The notes below the pieces were generated by a model, which searched no databases, was not told the DNA's origin, and saw only the letters and a list, made by a program, of their open reading frames with translations. Below, piece after piece: positions 1-8,590 of a stretch of 64,000 nt of DNA (its first letter is position 1; each line of letters starts with the position of its first letter). This DNA comes from Achromobacter animicus (GTDB taxonomy: Bacteria; Pseudomonadota; Gammaproteobacteria; Burkholderiales; Burkholderiaceae_B), in assembly GCF_902859585.1 (NCBI RefSeq), contig NZ_CADIJM010000011.1, positions 92,026 through 156,025 on the forward strand. The letters run 5' to 3'. The position numbers and the translations under genes were made by a program.

Positions 1-405
1 GCCGCCGTGCAGATCGTGCGCGCGGCACTGCCTGGCATGCGCGAACAGCAGTGGGGCCGCGTGATCAACATCTCGTCGATCACCCTATCGGGCGGCTGGG
101 AAAACCTGCTGCCCTACGTGCAATCCAAGGGTGCGATGGTGGGCGCCACGCGCGCCTTCGCCCGCGAGTTCGGCAAGTGGGGCATCACGGTCAACGCCAT
201 TTCGCCGGGCGCGTTTCCGACCGACGCCGAGAAGATCCATCCCGATCCCGAGGGCTACAACCGCATGGTGCTCGAACGCCAATCGGTCAAGCGCCGGGGG
301 CACGCCGGCGACATTGCCGCGGCCATCTTGTTCCTGGCCTCGGACGAGGCGGGTTTCATTTCCGGACAGACGCTGGCGGTGGACGGCGGCTGGGTCATGC
401 ACTGA
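1..405 (+). CDS. SDR family oxidoreductase, 5'-truncated by window edge
   Basis: C-terminal 134 residues of a short-chain dehydrogenase/reductase; the start and the N-terminal Rossmann glycine motif lie upstream of the window. Visible family marks are INISS (catalytic Ser region), YVQSK (the Tyr-x-x-x-Lys pair), the NAISPG turn, and the C-terminal FISGQTLAVDGGW signature. SDRs of this type use NAD(P)H to interconvert hydroxy and keto groups in the cytoplasm. A CaiB-type CoA-transferase starts 32 bases after the stop on the same strand, so the SDR probably serves the same CoA-linked catabolic pathway. The substrate cannot be told from sequence. Confidence 0.9.
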   Translation, partial: AAVQIVRAALPGMREQQWGRVINISSITLSGGWENLLPYVQSKGAMVGATRAFAREFGKWGITVNAISPGAFPTDAEKIHPDPEGYNRMVLERQSVKRRGHAGDIAAAILFLASDEAGFISGQTLAVDGGWVMH

Positions 406-437
406 GGCGCATCGGCGCCACGCAAAGGGTAGAAGCA

Positions 438-1631
438 ATGAGCATTCTTTCTGGCTACAAGGTTCTGGACTGCTCCATCGCCATGGCGGGGCCGTTCGCG
501 GCGCAGCGTCTGGGCGACCTGGGCGCCGACGTGATCAAGATCGAGCCGCCCACCGGCGAATGGCAGCGGCACGCGCCCGCTGGCGGCATCACGGGCAACA
601 AGATCAACGTGTCGTTTCTTTCGCTGAACCGCAACAAGCGTTCGCTGGCGATCGATCTGAAGAGCGCCGGCGGCAAGGAGATCATCCAGAAGCTCGCGGC
701 GCAGGCCGATGTGTTCATCCAGAACTATCGGCCTGGTGTAGCCGGCCGCCTGGGCGTGGATTACGAGACCCTGTCGGCCCTGAACCCGCGCCTGATTTAT
801 GTATCGATGTCGGGTTTCGGCGAGGACGGCCCCTATGCCACGCGTCCCGGACAGGATCTGCTGCTGCAGGCGATGTCGGGCGCGATGCTGTCGTCGGGCC
901 GGGCCGGCGAGGCGCCGCGCGCGGCGGGCCAGTATGTGGTCGACGCCGTCACCGCGTATTGCGCGTTCGAAGGCGTGCTGGCCGCGCTGCTGCACCGCGA
1001 GCGCACCGGCGAAGGCCAGAAGGTCGAGGTCAACATGCTGGATGCCATCACCACGATCCAGATGCAGGAGCTCTCGGTGTTTACCGTGGGGCACAAGCCG
1101 CAGGTGCGCAGCGCCGAGCCGCATGCCCACGTGTACATCCGCGCGCCCTACGGCACCTTCGCGACGACCGACGGGTATCTGGCGCTGGCCATGCCCGACA
1201 TGAACGTGCTGGCGCGCGTGACCGAAGAGCCGCGCCTGGCGACGTACACCGAGCGCGACGGTTGGGAAAAGCGCGACGAGATCTACGCGCTGGTGCGCGA
1301 TACGCTGGCCAAGGCTTCGACCGCCGACTGGTTCGCCAAACTGGATGCCGCCGGCATCTGGTGCAGCCCCGTGTATGGCTATGCCGATCTGGTCGAAGAT
1401 CCGCAGATCGCGCACAACGGCACGTTCGTCGAGTACGACCATCCGACCGAAGGCCGGATCAAGACGCCAGGCTTTCCGATCCGCTTTTCCAAGACGCCGA
1501 GCCAGGTGGTGCGCGGTGCGCCGCTCACCGGTCAGCACACCGACGAAGTGCTGCGTGATTTTGGCTTCAGCGACAACGAGATCGCCGCGCATGCGGCGTC
1601 GGGTGCGGTGTTGCGTGGAGCCTCGGAATGA
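438..1631 (+). CDS. CaiB/BaiF (class III) CoA-transferase
   Basis: A 397-residue class III CoA-transferase, which moves CoA between carboxylic acids through an aspartyl-CoA anhydride. The N-terminal fold is visible (GPFAAQRLGDLGADVIKIE), as are NRNKRSLAIDLK, the RPG at about residue 98 and RTGEGQKVEVNMLDA. Asp169 in GQYVVDAVTAY aligns with the catalytic Asp of formyl-CoA transferase. At residues 137-140 it reads RPGQD, lacking the His of alpha-methylacyl-CoA racemases, so transferase is preferred over racemase. The ATG at 438 was chosen because the family N-terminus begins there; the open frame extends further upstream but overlaps the SDR. The stop overlaps the next gene (ATGA). Confidence 0.92.
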   Translation: MSILSGYKVLDCSIAMAGPFAAQRLGDLGADVIKIEPPTGEWQRHAPAGGITGNKINVSFLSLNRNKRSLAIDLKSAGGKEIIQKLAAQADVFIQNYRPGVAGRLGVDYETLSALNPRLIYVSMSGFGEDGPYATRPGQDLLLQAMSGAMLSSGRAGEAPRAAGQYVVDAVTAYCAFEGVLAALLHRERTGEGQKVEVNMLDAITTIQMQELSVFTVGHKPQVRSAEPHAHVYIRAPYGTFATTDGYLALAMPDMNVLARVTEEPRLATYTERDGWEKRDEIYALVRDTLAKASTADWFAKLDAAGIWCSPVYGYADLVEDPQIAHNGTFVEYDHPTEGRIKTPGFPIRFSKTPSQVVRGAPLTGQHTDEVLRDFGFSDNEIAAHAASGAVLRGASE

Positions 1632-2767
1632 GCCAGCTACCCTATCGGGGCCTGACCTGGGATCACCCGCGCGGCTTCAATGCGCTGCACGCGGCGACCG
1701 CCCACACGCCGCTGGTGCACTGGGACAAGCAGTCGCTCGAAGGCTTTGAGTCGGCGCCGATTGCCGAGCTCTGCGCCCGCTATGACCTGGTGGTGCTGGA
1801 TCATCCGCATCTGGGCGAAGCCCTGGCGCACGATTGCCTGCAGCCGCTGGACACCGTGTTCGCGCCCGACGAGCTGGCGCGGATCGCACGCGACAGCATC
1901 GGACTGTCGTACGACAGCTATCGCATGGCCGACCGCCAATGGGCGCTGCCGCTGGACGCTGCGACGCAGGTGATGGCCACGCGCGCGGATCGGCTTGACG
2001 GCCCCGCGCCGCGCACATGGCATGAGGTGATGACGCTGTCGCAACGCAGCGGCTCGGTCGCGCTCAGCTGGGGGGGACCGCATCCGTTTCTGTCGCTGCT
2101 GTCGATCGCCGCCGCCATCGCGCCCGACACCGACCTGAGGCCGCACGGCGCCTGGCATGACGAGGCGACGCTTGTCGGCGCGTGCGACGTGCTAAGCGAA
2201 TTGGCGCGGCGCACGCCCGCGCACGCCCTGGCGTACAACCCCATTGCGCTGCTTGGCCACATGAGCGCGCGCGACGACATCACGCTCTGCCCGCTGGTCT
2301 ATGGCTATGTGAATTACGCCACCGCCGCCGTCGCCAAGCCGCTCACGTTCCGTGACGCGCCCCAGGCCGACGCTGGCCGGCCCGGGTCGATCCTCGGCGG
2401 CACCGGCATTGCGATATCGCAGCGCTGCATCGTGGGACCAGAGCTACGCGCGCATCTGTTGTGGTTGCTGGCAGCCGAGACCCAAAGCCGCTTCATCCCG
2501 CAGCATGACGGACAGCCCAGCCATCGGGGCAGCTGGGCCGATGCAAACGTGAATGCGGCGAGCGGCAACTTCTACGCCAACACGGCCCGCACGCTGGAAG
2601 CGGCCTCGATCCGGCCGCGGCACGACGGCTACATCGCCTTTCAGAGCGAGGCCTCGCAGTTCCTGCGCGATGGCGTCGCCGCCGGCGCATCGTCCCATGC
2701 ATTGGCGCGCGGCCTGACCGAGCGTTTCGAGGCCAGCCTGGCCGCCACCCCAAGCACTCCGCAATAA
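1628..2767 (+). CDS. Signal-less family 1 solute-binding-like protein
   Basis: 379 residues resembling sugar-type extracellular solute-binding proteins: an early DLVVLDHPHLGEAL segment followed by CLQPLD, a hinge-like WALPLDAATQVM, and a C-terminal half with GGTGIAISQRC. The N-terminus (MSQLPYRGLTWDHPRGF) has no hydrophobic signal segment, no lipobox and no Tat motif, so it is predicted to be cytoplasmic. No permease or ATPase gene is adjacent. It overlaps the CoA-transferase stop by 4 bases and sits 10 bases before the enoyl-CoA hydratase, so it is clearly part of that operon. A cytosolic ligand-binding role in CoA metabolism is an inference; a mis-called N-terminus is unlikely given the ATGA overlap. 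Confidence 0.7.
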   Translation: MSQLPYRGLTWDHPRGFNALHAATAHTPLVHWDKQSLEGFESAPIAELCARYDLVVLDHPHLGEALAHDCLQPLDTVFAPDELARIARDSIGLSYDSYRMADRQWALPLDAATQVMATRADRLDGPAPRTWHEVMTLSQRSGSVALSWGGPHPFLSLLSIAAAIAPDTDLRPHGAWHDEATLVGACDVLSELARRTPAHALAYNPIALLGHMSARDDITLCPLVYGYVNYATAAVAKPLTFRDAPQADAGRPGSILGGTGIAISQRCIVGPELRAHLLWLLAAETQSRFIPQHDGQPSHRGSWADANVNAASGNFYANTARTLEAASIRPRHDGYIAFQSEASQFLRDGVAAGASSHALARGLTERFEASLAATPSTPQ

Positions 2768-2777
2768 GGATGTCGAC

Positions 2778-3548
2778 GTGAGCGCACTCGTCAATCTCAG
2801 TATCGATGGCCATGTCGCCATCATTGAACTCAACCGCCCTGAGAAGCTGAACGCGATGACGCCCGAGATGGCCGATTTGCTGATCGCGGCGGTGGAGCAA
2901 TGCAACACCGACGCGCAGGTGCGCGCGGTGATCTTGACCGGTGCGGGTCCCAAGGCCTTCTGCGCCGGCTCGGACATCACCGAGCTGGACCGCTACGCGA
3001 CGCCCTGGGATTTTCGCAACCGGCTCGACTACTGCGACTGCGTGCGCATGTTGAAAAAGCCCACGGTGGCTGCGATCAACGGCTACACCTTCGGTGGCGG
3101 CCTGGAGATGGCATTGGCCTGCGATATCCGCATCGCCGCCGACAACGCGCGCCTGGGTGCGCCCGAGATCAAGCTGGGCTGGATCGGCGGCGGCGGCATG
3201 ACGGCGCAGCTTGTCCATGCGATCGGCCCGAGCAACGCCGCACTCATGGTGCTGACCGGCGACCCCATCCGCGCCGAGCAGGCGCTGGCCTGGGGTCTGG
3301 TGAGCGAGGTGTTGCCGCAAGAACAACTGCGCGAGCGCGCGCAGGCGCTCGCCGCCACCATCGCCTCGCGCGCGCCCATCGCCGCCGAGACGGCCCGCGT
3401 CAATCTGCGCGCCGCGCTGTCGATGCCGCTGGAGAAGGCCGTGGAATACGAGCGCGATCTGCAGGCGATCTGCTTTGCCACCGCCGACGCGAAGGAAGGC
3501 CGCAAGGCGTTTGAAGAAAAGCGCGCGCCGAAGTTCGAGCGGCGCTGA
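2778..3548 (+). CDS. Enoyl-CoA hydratase/isomerase family protein
   Basis: A 256-residue crotonase-fold enzyme. Family marks are NRPEKLNAM near the N-terminus, the oxyanion-hole segments AFCAGSDI and NGYTFGGGLEMALACD, then LGAPEIKLGWIGGGG. Hydratases of this family add water across 2-enoyl-CoA double bonds, though the fold also covers isomerases and hydrolases. Translation starts at GTG (2778), with AAGGA about nine bases upstream. It is the last gene of the SDR/CoA-transferase/binding-protein operon and is followed by a 10-bp hairpin at 3555. The exact substrate is unknown. Confidence 0.92.
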   Translation: MSALVNLSIDGHVAIIELNRPEKLNAMTPEMADLLIAAVEQCNTDAQVRAVILTGAGPKAFCAGSDITELDRYATPWDFRNRLDYCDCVRMLKKPTVAAINGYTFGGGLEMALACDIRIAADNARLGAPEIKLGWIGGGGMTAQLVHAIGPSNAALMVLTGDPIRAEQALAWGLVSEVLPQEQLRERAQALAATIASRAPIAAETARVNLRAALSMPLEKAVEYERDLQAICFATADAKEGRKAFEEKRAPKFERR

Positions 3549-3554
3549 TCCGAA

Positions 3555-3577
3555 AGGTGCCGTCTTGGACGGCACCT
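3555..3577. terminator. Hairpin after enoyl-CoA hydratase gene
   Basis: Perfect 10-bp inverted repeat (AGGTGCCGTC, loop TTG, GACGGCACCT) seven bases after the hydratase stop and between convergent genes. No U-tract follows, so intrinsic termination is uncertain; it may be a 3'-end stabilising structure. Confidence 0.5.
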
Positions 3578-3609
3578 GACCGGTGCGCCATGCCCGCATG
3601 CCGTTGCGA

Positions 3610-5166
3610 TCACCCAACCTTGCGCTCCTCATCCATCCAGAATGCGTCCCGCATCTGCTTTCTTGCGACCTTGCCATTGGCGTTCTTCGGCAGTTCCGCC
3701 AACAGTTCGACGCTCCGCGGCTTCTTGAAGTCGGCCAGTTGCTTGCGGCAATGCTCGATCAGGTCGGCCGGGGTCGCCGCTTCGCCCGGCTTGAGGACGA
3801 TCATCGCCTTGACTGACTCGCCCCACAGTTTGTCGGGCACGCCGAACACGCAGGCTTCGTAAACGGCGGGGTGCTGGTAGAGCGCCTGCTCGACTTCCGT
3901 CGGGTAGATGTTGAAGCCCCCCGAGATGATCATGTCCTTCTTCCTGTCGACGATGTACATGAAACCTTCGTCGTCGGTGCGCGCCAGGTCGCCCGTATGC
4001 AGCCAGCCGTCGCGCAGCGCCTGCGCCGACAGTTCCGGCTCTTGCCAGTAGCCGGCAAAGACGTCCGGACCGCTGACGCTGATTTCGCCAATCTCGCCGG
4101 GAGGCACTTCCTGACCGTTTTCATCGACGAGCCGGACTTCGCTTTCGCCGAAAGGCCGGCCGCATGACAGAAGGCGCTCCGGATGGCCCGCCATCGCATC
4201 GGCGTGATCCAACGCGCTTAGCAGAACGAGGCCGCCGGTCGTCTCGCCGGCGCCATATCCCTGGCTGAGCTTCGGTCCCAATGCTTCCCAGGCCTCGCGG
4301 ATGCGCGCGGGTGCCATCGGCGCGCCGCCATAGGAAATCTGCCGCAGCGCAGACAGATCATGGCGATGCAGGTTCGGATGCGCGATCAGCATGTTGACCA
4401 TCGTGGGCACCATGAAGCTGAAGGCGGCGCGGTGGCGGGCGGCTGACGCGAGAAAGGCCTCGGGCTCGAACCGGTCGTGCAGCAGGATCGTGCCGCCCTG
4501 AAACAGAAACGGTTGCATGAACATGCCGCTGGCGTGCGTGATCGGCCCGGCCAACGCCAGCACTTCACCCGGATTCGCGCGCATTCGGCCCATGACCACC
4601 TTGCGCAGCGAGGCCAGGCGGTTGCCGACCGTCTGCATTGCGGCCTTCAGCTTGCCGGTTGAACCCGATGTGAAATGCAGCACCGCCAGGTCTTGCGGCT
4701 GCATGGGGACATCAGGGTTGCGGTCGGCGGCAGCCTCCAGCAGGCGTTCGTAGGACCGCCAGTCGCCCGCGTCCCGGCTTCCGGTCACGACGAGATGGCG
4801 AACGGTCTCGAAGGCGTTGCGACGCGACTCTGCGTCCTCCAGATGCGCCGGATCCACGATAAATACGGCGGCCTGCGCGTTGTTGACCGAGTCCACCATC
4901 TCCTGCGCAGACAAGCGGGCATTCAATGCCACCTTGACCAGTCCCGCCTTGTACAGGGCGCATTCCAGTTCGATGATTTCAGGGCAATTCCAGGCCTGGA
5001 TGGCGACGCGGTCGCCTTTGACCAGGCCCAGCCCCAGCAGCGCATTGGCCAGCCGATTGGACCGGGTATCCAACTGACCGAAGGTTATGCTGCGGTCGCC
5101 GAAAATAATGGCGGGACGGTCGCGCCAGTAGCGCGCGTTGCGGGTAGTGTATCGGCCTTGGTTCAT
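3610..5166 (-). CDS. AMP-dependent acyl-CoA synthetase
   Basis: A 518-residue ANL-superfamily ligase that activates a carboxylic acid to acyl-CoA using ATP. Visible motifs are the P-loop LHFTSGSTGKLKAAM, the A5-type QGYGAGETTGG, the A7 region DGWLHTGDLARTDDEGF, DRKKDMIISGGFNIYP, and the C-terminal lysine motif ANGKVARKQM. The start at 5166 was chosen because the conserved fold begins with MNQGRYTTRNARYWRDRP; the open frame reaches 5247. It is convergent with the hydratase operon and divergent from the Bug gene. Cytoplasmic. Substrate unassigned; the neighbours point to branched or aromatic acid catabolism. Confidence 0.9.
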   Translation of the reverse strand: MNQGRYTTRNARYWRDRPAIIFGDRSITFGQLDTRSNRLANALLGLGLVKGDRVAIQAWNCPEIIELECALYKAGLVKVALNARLSAQEMVDSVNNAQAAVFIVDPAHLEDAESRRNAFETVRHLVVTGSRDAGDWRSYERLLEAAADRNPDVPMQPQDLAVLHFTSGSTGKLKAAMQTVGNRLASLRKVVMGRMRANPGEVLALAGPITHASGMFMQPFLFQGGTILLHDRFEPEAFLASAARHRAAFSFMVPTMVNMLIAHPNLHRHDLSALRQISYGGAPMAPARIREAWEALGPKLSQGYGAGETTGGLVLLSALDHADAMAGHPERLLSCGRPFGESEVRLVDENGQEVPPGEIGEISVSGPDVFAGYWQEPELSAQALRDGWLHTGDLARTDDEGFMYIVDRKKDMIISGGFNIYPTEVEQALYQHPAVYEACVFGVPDKLWGESVKAMIVLKPGEAATPADLIEHCRKQLADFKKPRSVELLAELPKNANGKVARKQMRDAFWMDEERKVG

Positions 5167-5389
5167 GACGGCTCCGTATCGAATTTGGCTTGCCGCTATG
5201 CTGCGCGGCGCAGCGCACGGCCGCATAACCGGGACGCAAAACCTCATGCCGCTGCGTTATCGCGTCTGCGCGATTCCCGTGCGTTATGAAGATCGCCGGG
5301 TGTGGCATGACGCGGCGCGGGGCGCCGGGTTACCTCTATTGCCAAAGGGGAGGCGACGGTCCAACCCCGATAAGAGACAGGAGACAGGC

Positions 5390-6403
5390 GTGGATAAACG
5401 AGATGTTCGGTGGGGAGTGAAGGCGGTCCGTCGCTTGGCCGAGGCGACCCTTGCGTTGGCCGGCCTGACCGCCATCGCGCCGGCGCAGGCCGCGGACGGG
5501 GCGGGCAAGTATCCGGAAAAGCCCATCCGCCTGATTGTTCCGTTCACGGCGGGCGGGCAGTTCGACTACATCGCCCGGTTGGTATCGGCGCCGCTGGGCA
5601 AGGAGCTGGGGCAAACCATCATCGTCGAGAACGTGGGAGGCGGCGGCGGAAACCTGGGCGGCGGTAAAGTCGCCAGTGCGGCGGCCGATGGCTATACCCT
5701 GCTTGAATATGGCGGCAACTTCGCGATCGCAAAGCATCTGTCGCCCAAGCTGACATACGATCCGATCGCCGACCTTGCGCCGGTATCGGGTTTGAGCATC
5801 GCGCCCCACGTGGTGCTGGTCAGCAGTGCGTTGCCGATCAAAACGTTCGCCGAACTGCAGGCGTACGCCAAGGCCCATCCGGGCAAGCTCAGCTATGGCA
5901 GCCCGGGCGTGGGCTCGTCCATGCACCTGACGTTCGAAACCATCAAGCAGCATTTCGGCCTGGATGCCGTTCACGTGCCGTACCGCGGCGGCAGCAATGC
6001 GCTGAACGACCTGGCCGGCGGACAGATAGATGTGGGTATTGTGGCCGTTGCGCCGGCCATGCCATTCATTACGTCGGGCAAAATCCGCGCGGTAGCCGTC
6101 ACCAGCGAAGCGCGGGCTGCGTCCCTGCCTGACGTGCCGTCGATTGCCGAACTGGGTTACGCAGGCTTCGACAGCGGAAGCTGGGCGGGCATCGCCGTGC
6201 CGAAGGGCACGCCGCCAGCGGTGGTGGAACGCCTGAATGCGGCGATCCGCCGGGTCATGGCCGACCCGCAAGTCTTGCAGGCGCTTGAGTCGCAGTCGTT
6301 CAAATCCATCGCCGGCTCGCCGGCCGACATGGGCAAGCTCATCGATCAGGAGTCCGCTCGCTATGGACCGCTGATCCAGCGCCTTGGTCTGACGGCGGAA
6401 TAG
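5390..6403 (+). CDS. Bug-family tripartite tricarboxylate transporter substrate-binding protein
   Basis: A 337-residue periplasmic Bug protein. Predicted signal peptide: basic start (DKRDVRWGVKAVRRL), hydrophobic LAEATLALAGLTAIA, cleavage after AQA. The mature part shows YPEKPIRLIVPFTAGG, DYIARLVSAPLGKELGQ and VENVGGGGGNLGG, the family hallmarks, with later VPYRGGSNALNDL and a C-terminal DQESARYGPLI-type end. The GTG at 5390 was chosen because GGAGA lies about five bases upstream and it gives a proper signal peptide. No membrane TctAB subunits are nearby, as is common for orphan Bug proteins in Bordetella relatives. It probably binds a carboxylate used by the neighbouring CoA enzymes (inference). 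Confidence 0.9.
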   Translation: MDKRDVRWGVKAVRRLAEATLALAGLTAIAPAQAADGAGKYPEKPIRLIVPFTAGGQFDYIARLVSAPLGKELGQTIIVENVGGGGGNLGGGKVASAAADGYTLLEYGGNFAIAKHLSPKLTYDPIADLAPVSGLSIAPHVVLVSSALPIKTFAELQAYAKAHPGKLSYGSPGVGSSMHLTFETIKQHFGLDAVHVPYRGGSNALNDLAGGQIDVGIVAVAPAMPFITSGKIRAVAVTSEARAASLPDVPSIAELGYAGFDSGSWAGIAVPKGTPPAVVERLNAAIRRVMADPQVLQALESQSFKSIAGSPADMGKLIDQESARYGPLIQRLGLTAE

Positions 6404-6428
6404 CGAATGCCACGCGGCGGGCCGGGCG

Positions 6429-7340
6429 TTACTTCGCCTGCGTGCGCCGCTGCGCGTGCTGGCGCAGGATCTCCAGCAGCCGCTCGGTCAGGGGCGACTG
6501 ATAGCTATTGCGCCGCGTCAGCACGCCGATCTGGCGATGCCAGGTAAGGTCCTCCAGCGGCACAATCGCAAGGTCCTGGCCGGCGTGCGCCGACAGGGTC
6601 ATTTCGCTGACCAGCGTCAGCAGGTCCGTGCCGTGCAGGATGCTCAGCAGGTTTGATACGGACGCGTTGGATTCGATGGTCACTTCGGGCGGGGGCAAGC
6701 CGTGCTGCGCAAATCTGGTTTCCAGCCAGCGGCGGGAGGCGGCTTGCGGACCGGGCAGCATCCATTTGTACGGAGCAAGGTCGGCAAAGCGAACTTTGCG
6801 GCCGCTCAGCAAGGGATGGCCCGGCCGCGCCGCGGCATATAGCCGGTCTGCAAACAACGGTTCGCAATCGAATTCGGCCGCGGTGGCGGATTCAAACAGC
6901 GAGCTGATCGCAAAGTCCAGGTCTCCCTGACGCAGGGCAGGAATCAACGCATCGTTCAGGCTGACCATGACCTGCACCTTGGCGGCGGGCCGCTGCGACA
7001 GCAATTCGATGCAAGCGGGATTGAAGAACGGCTCGGCCAACAGCGGCGTGACGCCGGCGCGCACCTGCCCGATGCTACCCCGATGCAAATCACCAGCTTC
7101 CTGCATCGCGTCGTCAAGCTCGCGTCGGGCCTGGACCGACCGTTGATAGAACGCGCGTCCGGGAACGGTCAGCTCCATGCCTTTGGGCGTGCGCAGGAAC
7201 AACTGCAGCTTCAGTTCGTCTTCCAGTCGGCGGATTCCCTTGGTCAGCGCGGGCTGGCTGATGCCGATGCTGTCCGCGGCGCGCCCCACGTGTCCCAGGC
7301 GGGCGACGGCCAGAAAATAGTCCAGATCTTCCAGTCTCAT
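6429..7340 (-). CDS. LysR-family transcriptional regulator
   Basis: 303 residues with an N-terminal winged helix-turn-helix (MRLEDLDYFLAVARLGHVGRAA, then SQPALTKGIRRLEDEL) and a type 2 periplasmic-binding-like effector domain (about residues 90-295). It is divergent from the acyl-CoA dehydrogenase and racemase-like pair at 7430 and convergent with the Bug gene. The 89-base divergent spacer holds an imperfect inverted repeat (7349-7380) suited to a LysR operator, so it most likely controls the 7430-9714 operon in response to a pathway intermediate (inference). Confidence 0.9.
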   Translation of the reverse strand: MRLEDLDYFLAVARLGHVGRAADSIGISQPALTKGIRRLEDELKLQLFLRTPKGMELTVPGRAFYQRSVQARRELDDAMQEAGDLHRGSIGQVRAGVTPLLAEPFFNPACIELLSQRPAAKVQVMVSLNDALIPALRQGDLDFAISSLFESATAAEFDCEPLFADRLYAAARPGHPLLSGRKVRFADLAPYKWMLPGPQAASRRWLETRFAQHGLPPPEVTIESNASVSNLLSILHGTDLLTLVSEMTLSAHAGQDLAIVPLEDLTWHRQIGVLTRRNSYQSPLTERLLEILRQHAQRRTQAK

Positions 7341-7348
7341 GATTCCGC

Positions 7349-7380
7349 ATGGTTATCAAGATCGAAGAAAAGATAATCAT
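7349..7380. promoter_or_regulatory. Candidate LysR operator in divergent spacer
   Basis: Nine-base arms ATGGTTATC and GATAATCAT (one mismatch) separated by 14 bases, between the LysR start and the acyl-CoA dehydrogenase start. It contains LysR-type T-N11-A spacing possibilities and is AT-rich compared with its flanks. Confidence 0.45.
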
Positions 7381-7429
7381 GAGGATGACTGGCGCTGTCA
7401 AGCTGGGCACTACCTAGACAGGAGACATC

Positions 7430-8590
7430 ATGCCCAACGACACACCGCTCACCCTGGCCGAACTGCGCGAGCGGCTGCGGCAGTATCTGCAGGACGAACT
7501 GCTTCCGCTGGAGCGCTCGCTCAACTTGAGTTACGAAGACAAGTTCGAGCGCAGTCTGGTGCAATCCGTATGGAAACGGTGCCGGACGCTCGGACTGTAC
7601 GGTCCGCAGCTGCCGGTGGAACTGGGCGGGCAGGGCCTGTCCTATCGCGATCTGTGCGTACTGAAGGACGACGTCGCCGCTTCCGGCGCCATCCTGTTTC
7701 CGCACGTGCTGGGCGACTGGGGCGGGCCATCGCGTATCGGCAATCTGGTGCGCCATGCCACGCCGTATCAGCTTGAGCGCTACATCATGCCCGTGATTCA
7801 TGCCGAGCGCGGGGCCTGCTTTGCCATGACGGAACCGCAGTCGGGTTCTGACGCGACCCGTCTGCAGACCACTGCGGTGGAGGACGGCGACGACTACATC
7901 GTCACGGGCACCAAGCACTACATCACGGCGTCCATGTTTGCGGACTTCGCCATCACGATGTGCGTCACGGACCCGGAGGCAGGGACCGACGGCATCTCGG
8001 CGATATTGATCGACCTGGACAGTCCCGGCGTGCGGCTTGTGCACGACTGCGTGCCGATGACGGGGCAGTACGTGGACGCGGACATCGTGTTCGACCAGGT
8101 TCGCGTGCCGAAGAAAAATCTGATCGGCGCGCCGGGGCAGGGCTTCAAGATCGCCATGAATCGCATCAGCGTGAACCGGCTGCTGCATTGTCCGACGATG
8201 ATAGGCCTGGCGCGGCAGGCCTTCAGGCTGGCGGTGGACTACGCCAAGCACCGCCAGCAGTTCGGCGGCCCGATCAGCCGCTTCCAGGCCATCCAGCACA
8301 TGCTGGCCGACATGGCGACGGCGTTGTACGCCTGCGAACACATGGTGCTTGCCACGGCGGCAAAGGCCGACGCCGGCGCAGACGTGCGGGACGAGGCCGC
8401 CATGTGCAAGCTGTTCGTGTCCGAACGCTGCTTCGACATTGCCGACAAGGCCATGCAGATCCACGGAAACGTGGGCGTGACGAAGAATCATCCGGTGGAG
8501 TTCATATTCCGCCGCCTGCGTCTTTACCGCATCGTCACCGGCACCAGCGAAATCCAGCGCAATACGATCGCCAAGGGGATCCTCGCATGA
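7430..8590 (+). CDS. Acyl-CoA dehydrogenase family protein
   Basis: A 386-residue FAD-dependent acyl-CoA dehydrogenase. Signatures are CFAMTEPQSGSDATRLQTTA (ACAD signature 1 region), the YIVTGTKHYIT flavin-site strand, and VDYAKHRQQFGGPISRFQAIQHMLADM. The C-terminus reads YRIVTGTSEIQRNTIAKGIL: the position of the medium-chain catalytic Glu (YEGT) is Thr here. Isovaleryl- and long-chain-type enzymes also lack that Glu and use a base on another helix, so activity is plausible but the class differs from MCAD. It overlaps the downstream CaiB-family gene by ATGA. Confidence 0.92.
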   Translation: MPNDTPLTLAELRERLRQYLQDELLPLERSLNLSYEDKFERSLVQSVWKRCRTLGLYGPQLPVELGGQGLSYRDLCVLKDDVAASGAILFPHVLGDWGGPSRIGNLVRHATPYQLERYIMPVIHAERGACFAMTEPQSGSDATRLQTTAVEDGDDYIVTGTKHYITASMFADFAITMCVTDPEAGTDGISAILIDLDSPGVRLVHDCVPMTGQYVDADIVFDQVRVPKKNLIGAPGQGFKIAMNRISVNRLLHCPTMIGLARQAFRLAVDYAKHRQQFGGPISRFQAIQHMLADMATALYACEHMVLATAAKADAGADVRDEAAMCKLFVSERCFDIADKAMQIHGNVGVTKNHPVEFIFRRLRLYRIVTGTSEIQRNTIAKGILA

